DNA of 64,000 nucleotides from CAYLPJ01 sp964385465 (GTDB taxonomy: Bacteria; Planctomycetota; Phycisphaerae; SM23-33): NCBI GenBank assembly GCA_964385465.1, contig CAYLPJ010000025.1, positions 14,470-78,469 of the forward strand, in the 5' to 3' direction. The translations under genes were made by a program, and so were the position numbers. The notes beneath the pieces are model-generated. The model was not told where the DNA came from. It saw nothing but the letters and a program-made list of their open reading frames with translations, and searched no databases. How positions within the stretch are numbered: position 1 is the stretch's first letter; each line of letters opens with the position of its first letter. This document shows positions 46,330-53,600 of this stretch, piece by piece.

Positions 46330-46400
46330 CGGCATCTCGCCGGTGGCAGGAGCCCGGGCACGCCTGCGAAGCCCGGCATGACGGCGCGGTTCTCAAGCCG

Positions 46401-49400
46401 TCACTTCGTCCCGTAGCACAGGACCTCGCCGGTGCGGCAGGTGACGAGGATTCGCCCCTGGCGGTCGATGGCCAGACCGTTGGGCACCGGCTCGGCGGGC
46501 AGGTCGACGGAGGCCAGGGCTTCGCCGTCTTGGCGGTCGAGGACCGAGAGCTTCCAGTCCGTGTGCAGGCCGTCGTCATCCTTGCCGGCGCCCCAGGCGA
46601 CCACGACGGCGTTGCCGGCCAGGACCACCGCACTGGCGTCGACATCCAGCGGACCCCAACGTTTCATGGGCACGTCGGGGTTCTTCTTCCGGCCGGCCGC
46701 CGGGAGGGACGCCCGGCTGTGCCGGTAAAAGGGATACTCCGTGTCGATGTTCTCCTGCCGCATCCGGCGGATCAGGGCGATGGTGCCCGAGGTATTCCAC
46801 GCCTCGATTCGCCTGCGATACATCGGCGCCGCGACGGTCAGCTCCTCGTCCCAGGCCGGAGTAAGAAGGCCGGTCGGCAGGAGGGAGACTTCCGGATACG
46901 TCGGTCGGCCGTTGGCGTCCAGGGGCAGGTGGGCGAACTCGGCCCAGCGGGCGATCTTGAACCGCGAGCCATTCCGCTCGTAGGTGTCGGCGAACAGTCG
47001 CTGTCCCCCGTAGAAGATCATTCCGCCGGGGTAGACGCCGATATCGCAGCCCAGGGCGCCCTGGGGCTTGCGAATGGAGCGCATCGCCTCGGGCAGGTCG
47101 AACAGCTCCCCGGTCTTGGCGTCGAACGACGTATGAGCGATGTTGGCGCAGTTGAACCACACCCGGCCAGCGTGGACCACCACGCCGCCCGACGGCGCCC
47201 GGCCCATGCCCCGCAGACCGGCATCCGGCGCGAGGTCGTTCCGCTGCCAGAGGATCGATCCGTCCCGGGCGTCGAGCGCGTAGAAGTGCGAGCCCTCCTG
47301 GGCCAGCAGGCCCGCGGCGAAATACACCGTCCCATCACGGACAGCCAATCCGGACGTCACAGGCCAGAGGCTGCTGAGCTGCTGGTAGATGGTCGTCCTG
47401 CGCTCGACGGGCGCCGCGCGGAACCGCCACAGCCTCCTGCCCGTGGCGGCCTCGAGGCAGTAGACGTGCCCGTCGCAGGAACCGACGAACAGGCGGCCAT
47501 TGTGGAATGTCGGCGCCAGGAGGACGGGACCTTCGGTGAAGGCCGTCCAGCCCGCCCGGCCGCCGGCACCGAGGCAGCGGACCGTACCGTCCGTCGACGC
47601 GACGAACACCTGGTCGCCGACGGCAACCGGCGGAGTCGGGCGCATCTCGGCCTGGTAGTACCGCTCGAGCATGGCCTGGCGATACAAGCCGGGGTTGGGC
47701 GCGTCGGCCCGCCAAAGCAGCGCCAGGGTTGCCGGTACGTTCACCGTGGTCGAGCCGCTACGGCGTGCGTTGCCCCGGGGGACGGGCCAGTCCTTCCCGT
47801 CGGCCGCCAGGGGGTGGATGTCGGCGTGATGCTCGTACCGCGTCAAGCGCGTGGCGGCATCCGCCTCGCCGCCCGGCCGGAAATCCCCCGCGAACATCTG
47901 GCCCTTGAGCCCACGGGATACCAGCCCGCACGTGCACGGCCCGGACGAGGAATAGGCCACGCCCCCGGCGACGAAGGTCCCCACGTCGCAGGGGGTCTTG
48001 TGGAGCGAGGCGTACGCCGGAAGCTGCCTGTCCGACCGCAGGTTATAGCACAGCCCGCAATTGCCCCACAGGAAGCCCGGCGTGCCCGTCACGATTCCGC
48101 AGCCGCCGGCGGGCACCCGGCGCTCGTCAAGCGTCTTGCCCGTGCGGGCGTCGATGACCCGCCCCAGCGTGTGCAGGTTGCCGTTGACCCCCAGCCAGCG
48201 GGCGATCCGCCCCCGGTCGCGGAAGCCCTTCTTGCGGTCGATGACCTTCTGCCAGAGCATCCGCCCGGTGGCGGGGTCGAGCGAGACGATGTGACGCGTC
48301 CCCCGGCTGCCGACGATCACCGCACGCTCCAGCACCGTCACACCCCGTTCCCGGGCATTGACGATGCCGTCGAAAAGCTCGGACTTCTCCGTCGTCAGCG
48401 ACAGCAGCGTTTCGTCGGTGGACCGCCAGACGCGCATTCCGTCGGCGACACTCACGGCCGCGACTTCCTTGCCCGTGGCGACGTAGTAGACCCGCCCATG
48501 ACCGACGCCGATCATCCGCACCGAGACGTCCCCGTCGCATTCGTGCGTCCAGAGAGTCTCGCCCCCGGCCGGGTCGATCGCCAGGAAGGTGCGCCCGGTG
48601 AGGGTGACCGTCTTGTTGGTCTCGTTGATCGTCTTGGTGGACACGGGCTCATCCGGAGGCGGGAGCGTCGTCCCCATGTCCTTCCGTCCCACAAGCACGA
48701 GCAGCTTTCCGTCGACCAGCGCGATCCACTTGGCATGGCCGTCCGATCCGGCGAGTGGGATGTCCCTGACCCGCTCGCCCGTCTCGGGATCGAGCACGGC
48801 GATCTTGGCGCCGAGGATCATGTACAGCTTGTCGGGCGTCAGCACCATGCTGGAGAAGCCGGTGTAGAAGGTCTCGGGCAAAGGGCGTTTCCAGAGGAGC
48901 CTGCCGTTGTAGAGATTGAACATGGTGAAGATGTCGTTCCGCCGCATACCCGCCTGGTAGACGAATCTGGCCCGGGAGGCGACCAGCAACCTGCCGCCGG
49001 CGATCAGCTCGGTGTTGCCCCGGGCCGTGTGGTTATAGGGCTTGCCGAGCCACTGGGTGATCAGCGGCGTCTTGATGGCGGTGTCGCCGGACATCGGGTT
49101 GTTGTCCGGCCCGTGCCAGCGGTGCGTCCAGTCGTCGCTGCCGGGCAGGACATCGCGCCGGGCGAGCAGCCACATCCCCTCGCCCTCCCGGACGATGCGC
49201 GACTCGACCCCCGACATGCCCTCGGCGAAGCGCTTCAGGCGGGCCTCGCTGAGCTTGCCGGCGGGCTCGGGCCTGCCCAGCAGCGCCCGGCCGTTCGCGG
49301 GAGCAAGGGCGCGCACCAACGCGTTGGGGTCCATTTCGTCGAGGTCCCCGTCGGTGAGGTCCGCGACGACGACGGCATCGGCGGCGGCGGGAGCGAGGTG

Positions 49401-49715
49401 GAGCCGGTCGAACGCGCCCTCGGCAAGGTAGAGGTCCTTGCCCAGCAGTCCCTCGGCCAGGGCCTTGCGGCGAAGAGCGGTCAGCGCGTCGGCGTCGTCA
49501 TGCTGCGCGAAGATCACCATGGGCGACTCGGCGGCCAGGGAGAGCGCCAGTGAGCCATCCCGGCACCGGGGCAGGGCAAGGATGCCTCCCGGTCGGCCGA
49601 CCTGCCGAAGGACCCAGCGCGTCAGCGGCGGCGCGTCGGCGCCACGGACAAGGCTGGGCGGCGAGAGAAGGATACTCATCGCGACGGCGGCAGCGATCAG
49701 ATCGCGGAACTTCAT
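46401..49715 (-). CDS. Exported PQQ beta-propeller protein with degenerate methyltransferase-like domain
   Basis: This is 1104 residues from ATG at 49715 behind GAGGAG, with a signal peptide ending near VRG. Residues about 30-170 align in position with the methyltransferase-like part of the 12471-15605 protein, but motif I is replaced (ALPRCRDGSLALSL instead of a D-x-G-x-G loop), so cofactor binding is probably lost. DDWTHRWHGPDNNPM matches the linker of the other copy. Two sets of PQQ/BamB-like blades follow (NGRLLWKRPLPETFYTG, DPAGGETLWTHECDGDV, GAGGRAGWTAFTEGPV, AATGRRLWRFRAAP). An extracytoplasmic scaffold or sensor is the likeliest role. It is monocistronic. Confidence 0.78.
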   Translation of the reverse strand: MKFRDLIAAAVAMSILLSPPSLVRGADAPPLTRWVLRQVGRPGGILALPRCRDGSLALSLAAESPMVIFAQHDDADALTALRRKALAEGLLGKDLYLAEGAFDRLHLAPAAADAVVVADLTDGDLDEMDPNALVRALAPANGRALLGRPEPAGKLSEARLKRFAEGMSGVESRIVREGEGMWLLARRDVLPGSDDWTHRWHGPDNNPMSGDTAIKTPLITQWLGKPYNHTARGNTELIAGGRLLVASRARFVYQAGMRRNDIFTMFNLYNGRLLWKRPLPETFYTGFSSMVLTPDKLYMILGAKIAVLDPETGERVRDIPLAGSDGHAKWIALVDGKLLVLVGRKDMGTTLPPPDEPVSTKTINETNKTVTLTGRTFLAIDPAGGETLWTHECDGDVSVRMIGVGHGRVYYVATGKEVAAVSVADGMRVWRSTDETLLSLTTEKSELFDGIVNARERGVTVLERAVIVGSRGTRHIVSLDPATGRMLWQKVIDRKKGFRDRGRIARWLGVNGNLHTLGRVIDARTGKTLDERRVPAGGCGIVTGTPGFLWGNCGLCYNLRSDRQLPAYASLHKTPCDVGTFVAGGVAYSSSGPCTCGLVSRGLKGQMFAGDFRPGGEADAATRLTRYEHHADIHPLAADGKDWPVPRGNARRSGSTTVNVPATLALLWRADAPNPGLYRQAMLERYYQAEMRPTPPVAVGDQVFVASTDGTVRCLGAGGRAGWTAFTEGPVLLAPTFHNGRLFVGSCDGHVYCLEAATGRRLWRFRAAPVERRTTIYQQLSSLWPVTSGLAVRDGTVYFAAGLLAQEGSHFYALDARDGSILWQRNDLAPDAGLRGMGRAPSGGVVVHAGRVWFNCANIAHTSFDAKTGELFDLPEAMRSIRKPQGALGCDIGVYPGGMIFYGGQRLFADTYERNGSRFKIARWAEFAHLPLDANGRPTYPEVSLLPTGLLTPAWDEELTVAAPMYRRRIEAWNTSGTIALIRRMRQENIDTEYPFYRHSRASLPAAGRKKNPDVPMKRWGPLDVDASAVVLAGNAVVVAWGAGKDDDGLHTDWKLSVLDRQDGEALASVDLPAEPVPNGLAIDRQGRILVTCRTGEVLCYGTK

Positions 49716-49784
49716 GCTGTCTCCTCGCTGGTCGAGTTCGGGTTCGTCGCGTCCGTTCCTCCGTGAAACCGGCCTGGCACCGTG

Positions 49785-49790
49785 AGTATA
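49785..49790 (-). promoter_or_regulatory. Possible -10 element of the second methyltransferase-PQQ gene
   Basis: TATACT on the minus strand, about 70 bases upstream of the ATG at 49715, stands out in a GC-rich gap. No convincing -35 partner was found. Confidence 0.25.
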
Positions 49791-49876
49791 CCGCGCGTCG
49801 CCCGGCAGCCCATGGACGGGGCCGGGAAGGGCGCCGAGCACCCGCAGGCGGACGAGCCGCCCGAGCCCTGACCGCG

Positions 49877-50866
49877 CTACCACGCGACCCGCGACCCAAG
49901 CCCCGACCGCTCCGCATGGGCCAGGGCGACTCGGGCCGCGAGGGCGTCCTGGACGGCGATCCCGACGCTCTTGAAGAGGGTCACGTCCGCGTCGGGTCGA
50001 CCCGAGGCTGGACCGTACAGCAGGATCTCGCCGAGCTCGGCGCGGATGTGGTCGTGACGGATCAACCCGGCGCGGATCGGCTGGATCAGGTCGCCGGCTT
50101 CGACCAGCGCAGCTTCCCGACTGTCCACGTAGACCGCGGCCCGGCAGACCGTCTCGGGAGGTACCTCGCGAACGCCCGGTTGGTACGAGCCGATCGCGTT
50201 GATGTGCACGCCGGGCGCCAGGTCGGCGTCGGCGAAGACGGGCTCGACGGCCGTGGTGGCTGTGCAGACAACGTCGGCGCCCGCGACCGCTTCGGCAGCG
50301 GAGTCGGCGGAGCGGATATCGGCCGGGATCGGCCCGAGGCCGGCGAGGTCGGCGGCGAAGGCCTCGGCCTGCTCCCGCCGTGGATCGTATACGCTGACGG
50401 CGCGAATGTCCCGCACGGTGCAGACGGCCTCGAGCTGCGCCCGGCCCTGCACGCCGGCGCCCAGGATGGCGGCCGTTCGGCTGTCCCCCCGCGCCAGAAG
50501 GTCGGTCGCCGCCCCCGACGCCGCGGCCGTGCGAATGGCCGTGAGCGTCGCGCCTTCCAGCAGGGCGATGGGCCGGCCGGTGTCGGGCTCGATCGCCAAC
50601 ACGGCCGCGTTGATTCGAGCCAACCCCCGGCCCGGGTTCCCGCCGAACAACGAGACCACCTTGACCGCCAATGCCTCATCGCTCTCGTCTGTCACGGCCG
50701 CGGGCATGACCAGCGAGACGCCGTCATGCTCGGGGAACTTCATGTGGATACGTTCGGGAACCTGCGCCCGGCCGGCGGAGAAGGCGGCGAAGGCCCGCTT
50801 CATCGCCTTGATGGCCTCGCCCATCGGCAGGGCGGCTCGGACGTTATCAGCGCTCAGTACGCGCAT
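49877..50866 (-). CDS. Ornithine cyclodeaminase / mu-crystallin family protein
   Basis: This is 329 residues from ATG at 50866, behind AAGGAG; longer starts overlap the neighbouring frame and lack family similarity. The substrate domain shows AVKVVSLFGGNPGRGL, with the Lys and Asn conserved in this family, and the Rossmann domain shows AILGAGVQGRAQLEA (G-x-G-x-x-G). Members include ornithine cyclodeaminase, alanine dehydrogenase and delta1-pyrroline-2-carboxylate (or related ketimine) reductase. The gene overlaps by 20 bases an upstream frame that looks like a remnant of aconitase X, the family that contains cis-3-hydroxy-L-proline dehydratase. This context favours a pyrroline-2-carboxylate reductase role in hydroxyproline or proline breakdown. 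Confidence 0.87.
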   Translation of the reverse strand: MRVLSADNVRAALPMGEAIKAMKRAFAAFSAGRAQVPERIHMKFPEHDGVSLVMPAAVTDESDEALAVKVVSLFGGNPGRGLARINAAVLAIEPDTGRPIALLEGATLTAIRTAAASGAATDLLARGDSRTAAILGAGVQGRAQLEAVCTVRDIRAVSVYDPRREQAEAFAADLAGLGPIPADIRSADSAAEAVAGADVVCTATTAVEPVFADADLAPGVHINAIGSYQPGVREVPPETVCRAAVYVDSREAALVEAGDLIQPIRAGLIRHDHIRAELGEILLYGPASGRPDADVTLFKSVGIAVQDALAARVALAHAERSGLGSRVAW

Positions 50867-51185
50867 GGGCGGTGTCTCCTTGGGCCGGCCTGGTCGTGAC
50901 CGGTTCGCCACGTAGGACCGACAGCCTGTCCCCGTCGCGGATGGCGTCGAATCCGCCTTCGGGGAACACGACGACCGGCGGCGAGTCCCGGCGCGTCTCG
51001 GCGGGCTCCAGGCCGGCATCCGTCGGCAGGGCGACGCCGTCAATCCGCGCCTGGGTGACACCCTGCGACTCGCCTGTACCGTGGACGTCTGCCGTGCGGA
51101 CCGGGATGCGCATCGCCATGGCCGTGCCGTCGCCGCGCTCGCGGTCCAGCATCCGCCGATCATCCTTGGTGAGTCGCACGCTCAC
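50847..51185 (-). pseudogene. Shrunken aconitase X (AcnX) remnant
   Basis: This is a 112-codon frame starting GTG at 51185 with a poor ribosome binding site. Residues about 4-60 follow the start of aconitase X large subunits: LTKDDRRMLDRERGDG, AMRIPVRTADVHG and IDGVALPTDAGLE, compared with the family pattern L-T-x-E-E-x-x-M-L-x-G-E-x-G, A-M-x-I-x-V-x-x-x-x-x-x-G and D-A-G-x-E. Residues about 68-95 (PVVVFPEGGFDAIRDGDRLSV) resemble the end of the AcnX swivelling domain (DUF126). The roughly 450 residues normally in between, including the cluster ligands, are missing without a frameshift. It is either an internally deleted pseudogene or a small derivative protein. It overlaps the cyclodeaminase-family gene by 20 bases. 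Confidence 0.55.
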
Positions 51186-51264
51186 GGGCCGTCACGTCCA
51201 TGCGGCAGTATGCCCACAGGGCCCCGGCAGGACAAGGGGACGACATTGCGGCTGGACGGGCAGT

Positions 51265-51292
51265 TTGTGCTGGGCCGGAGACCCGGTACAAT
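51265..51292 (+). promoter_or_regulatory. Candidate sigma70-type promoter of the peptide ABC operon
   Basis: TTGTGC (51265-51270) and TACAAT (51287-51292) are 16 bases apart and end about 70 bases before the start of the substrate-binding protein. This is the only reasonable -35/-10 pair in the 176-base divergent gap. Confidence 0.4.
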
Positions 51293-51326
51293 AATCGCGT
51301 CCTGTCTGCTGGACAAGCCTGACCAG

Positions 51327-51350
51327 AAGGAGGGCCGCGGAGCGCCCTCC
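51327..51350 (+). promoter_or_regulatory. Leader hairpin enclosing a Shine-Dalgarno-like AAGGAGG
   Basis: GGAGGGC (51329-51335) pairs with GCCCTCC (51344-51350), a 7-bp perfect stem with an 8-base loop, ending 11 bases before the ATG at 51362. The left arm overlaps the best ribosome-binding sequence of the leader, AAGGAGG (51327-51333), which is otherwise about 28 bases from the start codon. The stem could hide the site or bring it closer. Confidence 0.4.
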
Positions 51351-51361
51351 GCTCCACTGCC

Positions 51362-53596
51362 ATGAAGACGGAAGGGCACATGATCCTGCGAGCGATGCCA
51401 ACGATGCTGCGAACCGGTATCCTCGCGTTGGCGATCCTGCCGGCCGGGTGCGACAACTCGCCCTACCCGGCGAAGGACGCGGATGAGAACGTCCTCTACG
51501 AGTCGTTCTACAGCGAGCCGCAGCACTTTGACCCCGCCCAGTGCTACGCCGCCGGTGACAGCAAGCTGCTCTGCAACATCCTCGATCCGCCCTTCCAGTA
51601 CCACTACCTCAAGCGCCCGTACGAGCTGATCCCCGCGCTGGCAACGGAGGTTCCTCGACCGGTGCGGCGCCCGATGACGTTCGACGGCAACAGCTACCCG
51701 GAAGCGGTGGTCTACACCATCCGGATCAAGCCGAACCTGCGCTACCAGGATCACCCGTGCTTCGTCGAGGCGAACCGCCGCCTGACGCCCGCCACGGCGA
51801 TGGACATCCGCGCAGTGGGCGACTTCCACGACGTGGCCACACGGGAAGTCCTCGCGGCGGACTTCGTCCACGCCATCCGCCGCCTGGCCGACCCGCGGCT
51901 GGCCTGTCCGCTCTACCCGACGTTCGCCAAGCATTTTCTCGGCATGGCCGAGTACCGCCGGCGGCTGTCCGCACGCCTGACCAAGGCGCGGGCAGCTCGC
52001 ACGGCCGCGGCCGGGCCGCTCTACAACCGCGAGATGGACGAGGAGTACAACCCGATCCCGCTGAACTACGCCGACGGCGCTTCGGCGTTTCCTTTCGTTC
52101 GCGAGGTGGACCCCTTGACGTTCGAGATCGTCCTGAAGGCCCCGTATCCGCCCATCCTGTATTGGATGGCCACCCCGTTCTTCGCTCCCGTCCCGCCCGA
52201 GGCCATCGCGTTCTTCAGCCAGCGGGTGCTGCTGGAGCGGAACATCGTCTTCGACCGCAACCCGGTCGGCACGGGCGCCTACGTGCTGAGCGAGTTCGAC
52301 CCGACCAACCAGATCGTCCTCGAGCGGAACCGCAACTTCCGCGACGAGCGCTACCCGGACCTGCCGCCGCCGGATGCGAACGACGCATCCGCCGCAGCGT
52401 GGCATCGGAAGCTCCAGGGGGCGGGTATGCTCCGCGATGCCGGCAAACCGCTGCCGATGATCGACCGCATCTGCTACCGGATGGAGAAGGAGGCGATCCC
52501 GCGCTGGAACAAGTTTCTCCAGGGCTACTACGACGCGTCGGGCATCAGCGGCGATACGTTCGATCTGGCCGTCCGCCTCAGCTCCCGGGGCAGCTCGGAG
52601 CTGACCGAAGCGCTCGAGCGGAAAGGGATCCGGCTGCTGACCAGCGAGGGTGCGGGCTTCTACTTCTATGCCTTCAACATGCAGGATCCCGTCGTCGGCG
52701 GGCTCGGTGAAAAGCGGCGCAAGCTCCGCCATGCGATCAGCATCGCCTTCGACACCGAGGAGAAGGTCGCGATCTTCGACAACGGGCGCGGCACGCCGTC
52801 TCACGGTCCGATCCCGCCGGGGATCTTCGGCCACGAGATGTCCTCGCGTGGGATCAACACCGTCGTGTACCGCTGGGACGCCGAGGCCGGCCGGCCCGTG
52901 CGGCGGTCGATCGACGAGGCCAGGAAGCTCCTGGCCGAGGCCGGCTACCCCGGCGGCTACGGGCCCGACGGCCGGCGGCTGGAGATCCGCTTCCTCAGTT
53001 CGTGGGCGTCGGCCGGGATGCGCACGCGCGTGCGGTTCGTCCGCAAGCAGTTCGAGAAGCTGAACATCCGCTTGAAGGTCGAGACGAGCAGCGGCAACGT
53101 CTTCCTTAGAAAGGCCCTGTCGGGGAGCTTCCAGTTCCTTCACTGGGGCTGGCGGGGCGACTATCCCGACCCCGAGAATTTCCTGTTCCTGTTCTACGCC
53201 CCCGACCCCAACGACCCGCAGGGCCAGACCGTCCCGAAGTATCACAGCCCCGCCTACAACGAGCTGTTCCGCCGAATGCGAGCGATGGAGAACGGGCCCG
53301 AGCGCCTGGAGGTCATCCGCGAGATGCTGCGGATCGTACGCGACGACGCCCCGGCGATCTTCGTCTCGCACCCGGTCGGCTACGGCCTCTACCACACGTG
53401 GTACCGGAACGTCTGGCCGAACGAGATGGCCCTGAACACGAAGAAGTACCACCGCCTGGACATCCCCGCCCGCCGAGCGTACCGCGCGCGGGAGAACCGG
53501 CCGCGATGGTGGCCGGTGGCCATCGCCCTGGCCGCCCTGTTGGTCACCGCGGTCCCTGCTGTGGTCGTCGCGCGCCGGCGCCTGCGGGAGGTCTGA
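51362..53596 (+). CDS. Oligopeptide ABC transporter substrate-binding lipoprotein with C-terminal membrane segment
   Basis: This is 744 residues, against about 530-600 for typical family 5 binding proteins. ALAILPAGCDNS is a lipobox with Cys at residue 30; starting at the ATG 51380, which has GGAAGG close by, would put it at residue 24. Family features are ESFYSEPQHFDPAQCYAAGD, the FVHAIRRLADP block, RNPVGTGAYVLSEF, NFRDERYPDLPPPDA, RRKLRHAISIAFDTEEK and WGWRGDYPDPENFLFLF. A hydrophobic helix near residues 715-738 (VAIALAALLVTAVPAVVV) is followed by arginines, so this protein is tethered at both ends, which is unusual. It is the first gene of a three-gene operon; the permease gene starts four bases after its stop. 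Confidence 0.88.
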   Translation: MKTEGHMILRAMPTMLRTGILALAILPAGCDNSPYPAKDADENVLYESFYSEPQHFDPAQCYAAGDSKLLCNILDPPFQYHYLKRPYELIPALATEVPRPVRRPMTFDGNSYPEAVVYTIRIKPNLRYQDHPCFVEANRRLTPATAMDIRAVGDFHDVATREVLAADFVHAIRRLADPRLACPLYPTFAKHFLGMAEYRRRLSARLTKARAARTAAAGPLYNREMDEEYNPIPLNYADGASAFPFVREVDPLTFEIVLKAPYPPILYWMATPFFAPVPPEAIAFFSQRVLLERNIVFDRNPVGTGAYVLSEFDPTNQIVLERNRNFRDERYPDLPPPDANDASAAAWHRKLQGAGMLRDAGKPLPMIDRICYRMEKEAIPRWNKFLQGYYDASGISGDTFDLAVRLSSRGSSELTEALERKGIRLLTSEGAGFYFYAFNMQDPVVGGLGEKRRKLRHAISIAFDTEEKVAIFDNGRGTPSHGPIPPGIFGHEMSSRGINTVVYRWDAEAGRPVRRSIDEARKLLAEAGYPGGYGPDGRRLEIRFLSSWASAGMRTRVRFVRKQFEKLNIRLKVETSSGNVFLRKALSGSFQFLHWGWRGDYPDPENFLFLFYAPDPNDPQGQTVPKYHSPAYNELFRRMRAMENGPERLEVIREMLRIVRDDAPAIFVSHPVGYGLYHTWYRNVWPNEMALNTKKYHRLDIPARRAYRARENRPRWWPVAIALAALLVTAVPAVVVARRRLREV

Positions 53597-53600
53597 CGCC

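Noticed and set aside
42463..46335. A frame open for nearly 1300 codons upstream of the GH172 start on the minus strand
   Set aside because: It is the antisense of two well-supported plus-strand genes, has Arg/Gly/Val-rich low-information sequence, and a clear ATG with ribosome site and signal peptide occurs at 42462. Long antisense frames are expected at this GC content.
45726..49553. A 1275-codon plus-strand frame
   Set aside because: It is antisense to the second methyltransferase-PQQ gene and partly out of frame within the PDZ/HEAT gene; no motif or ribosome site.
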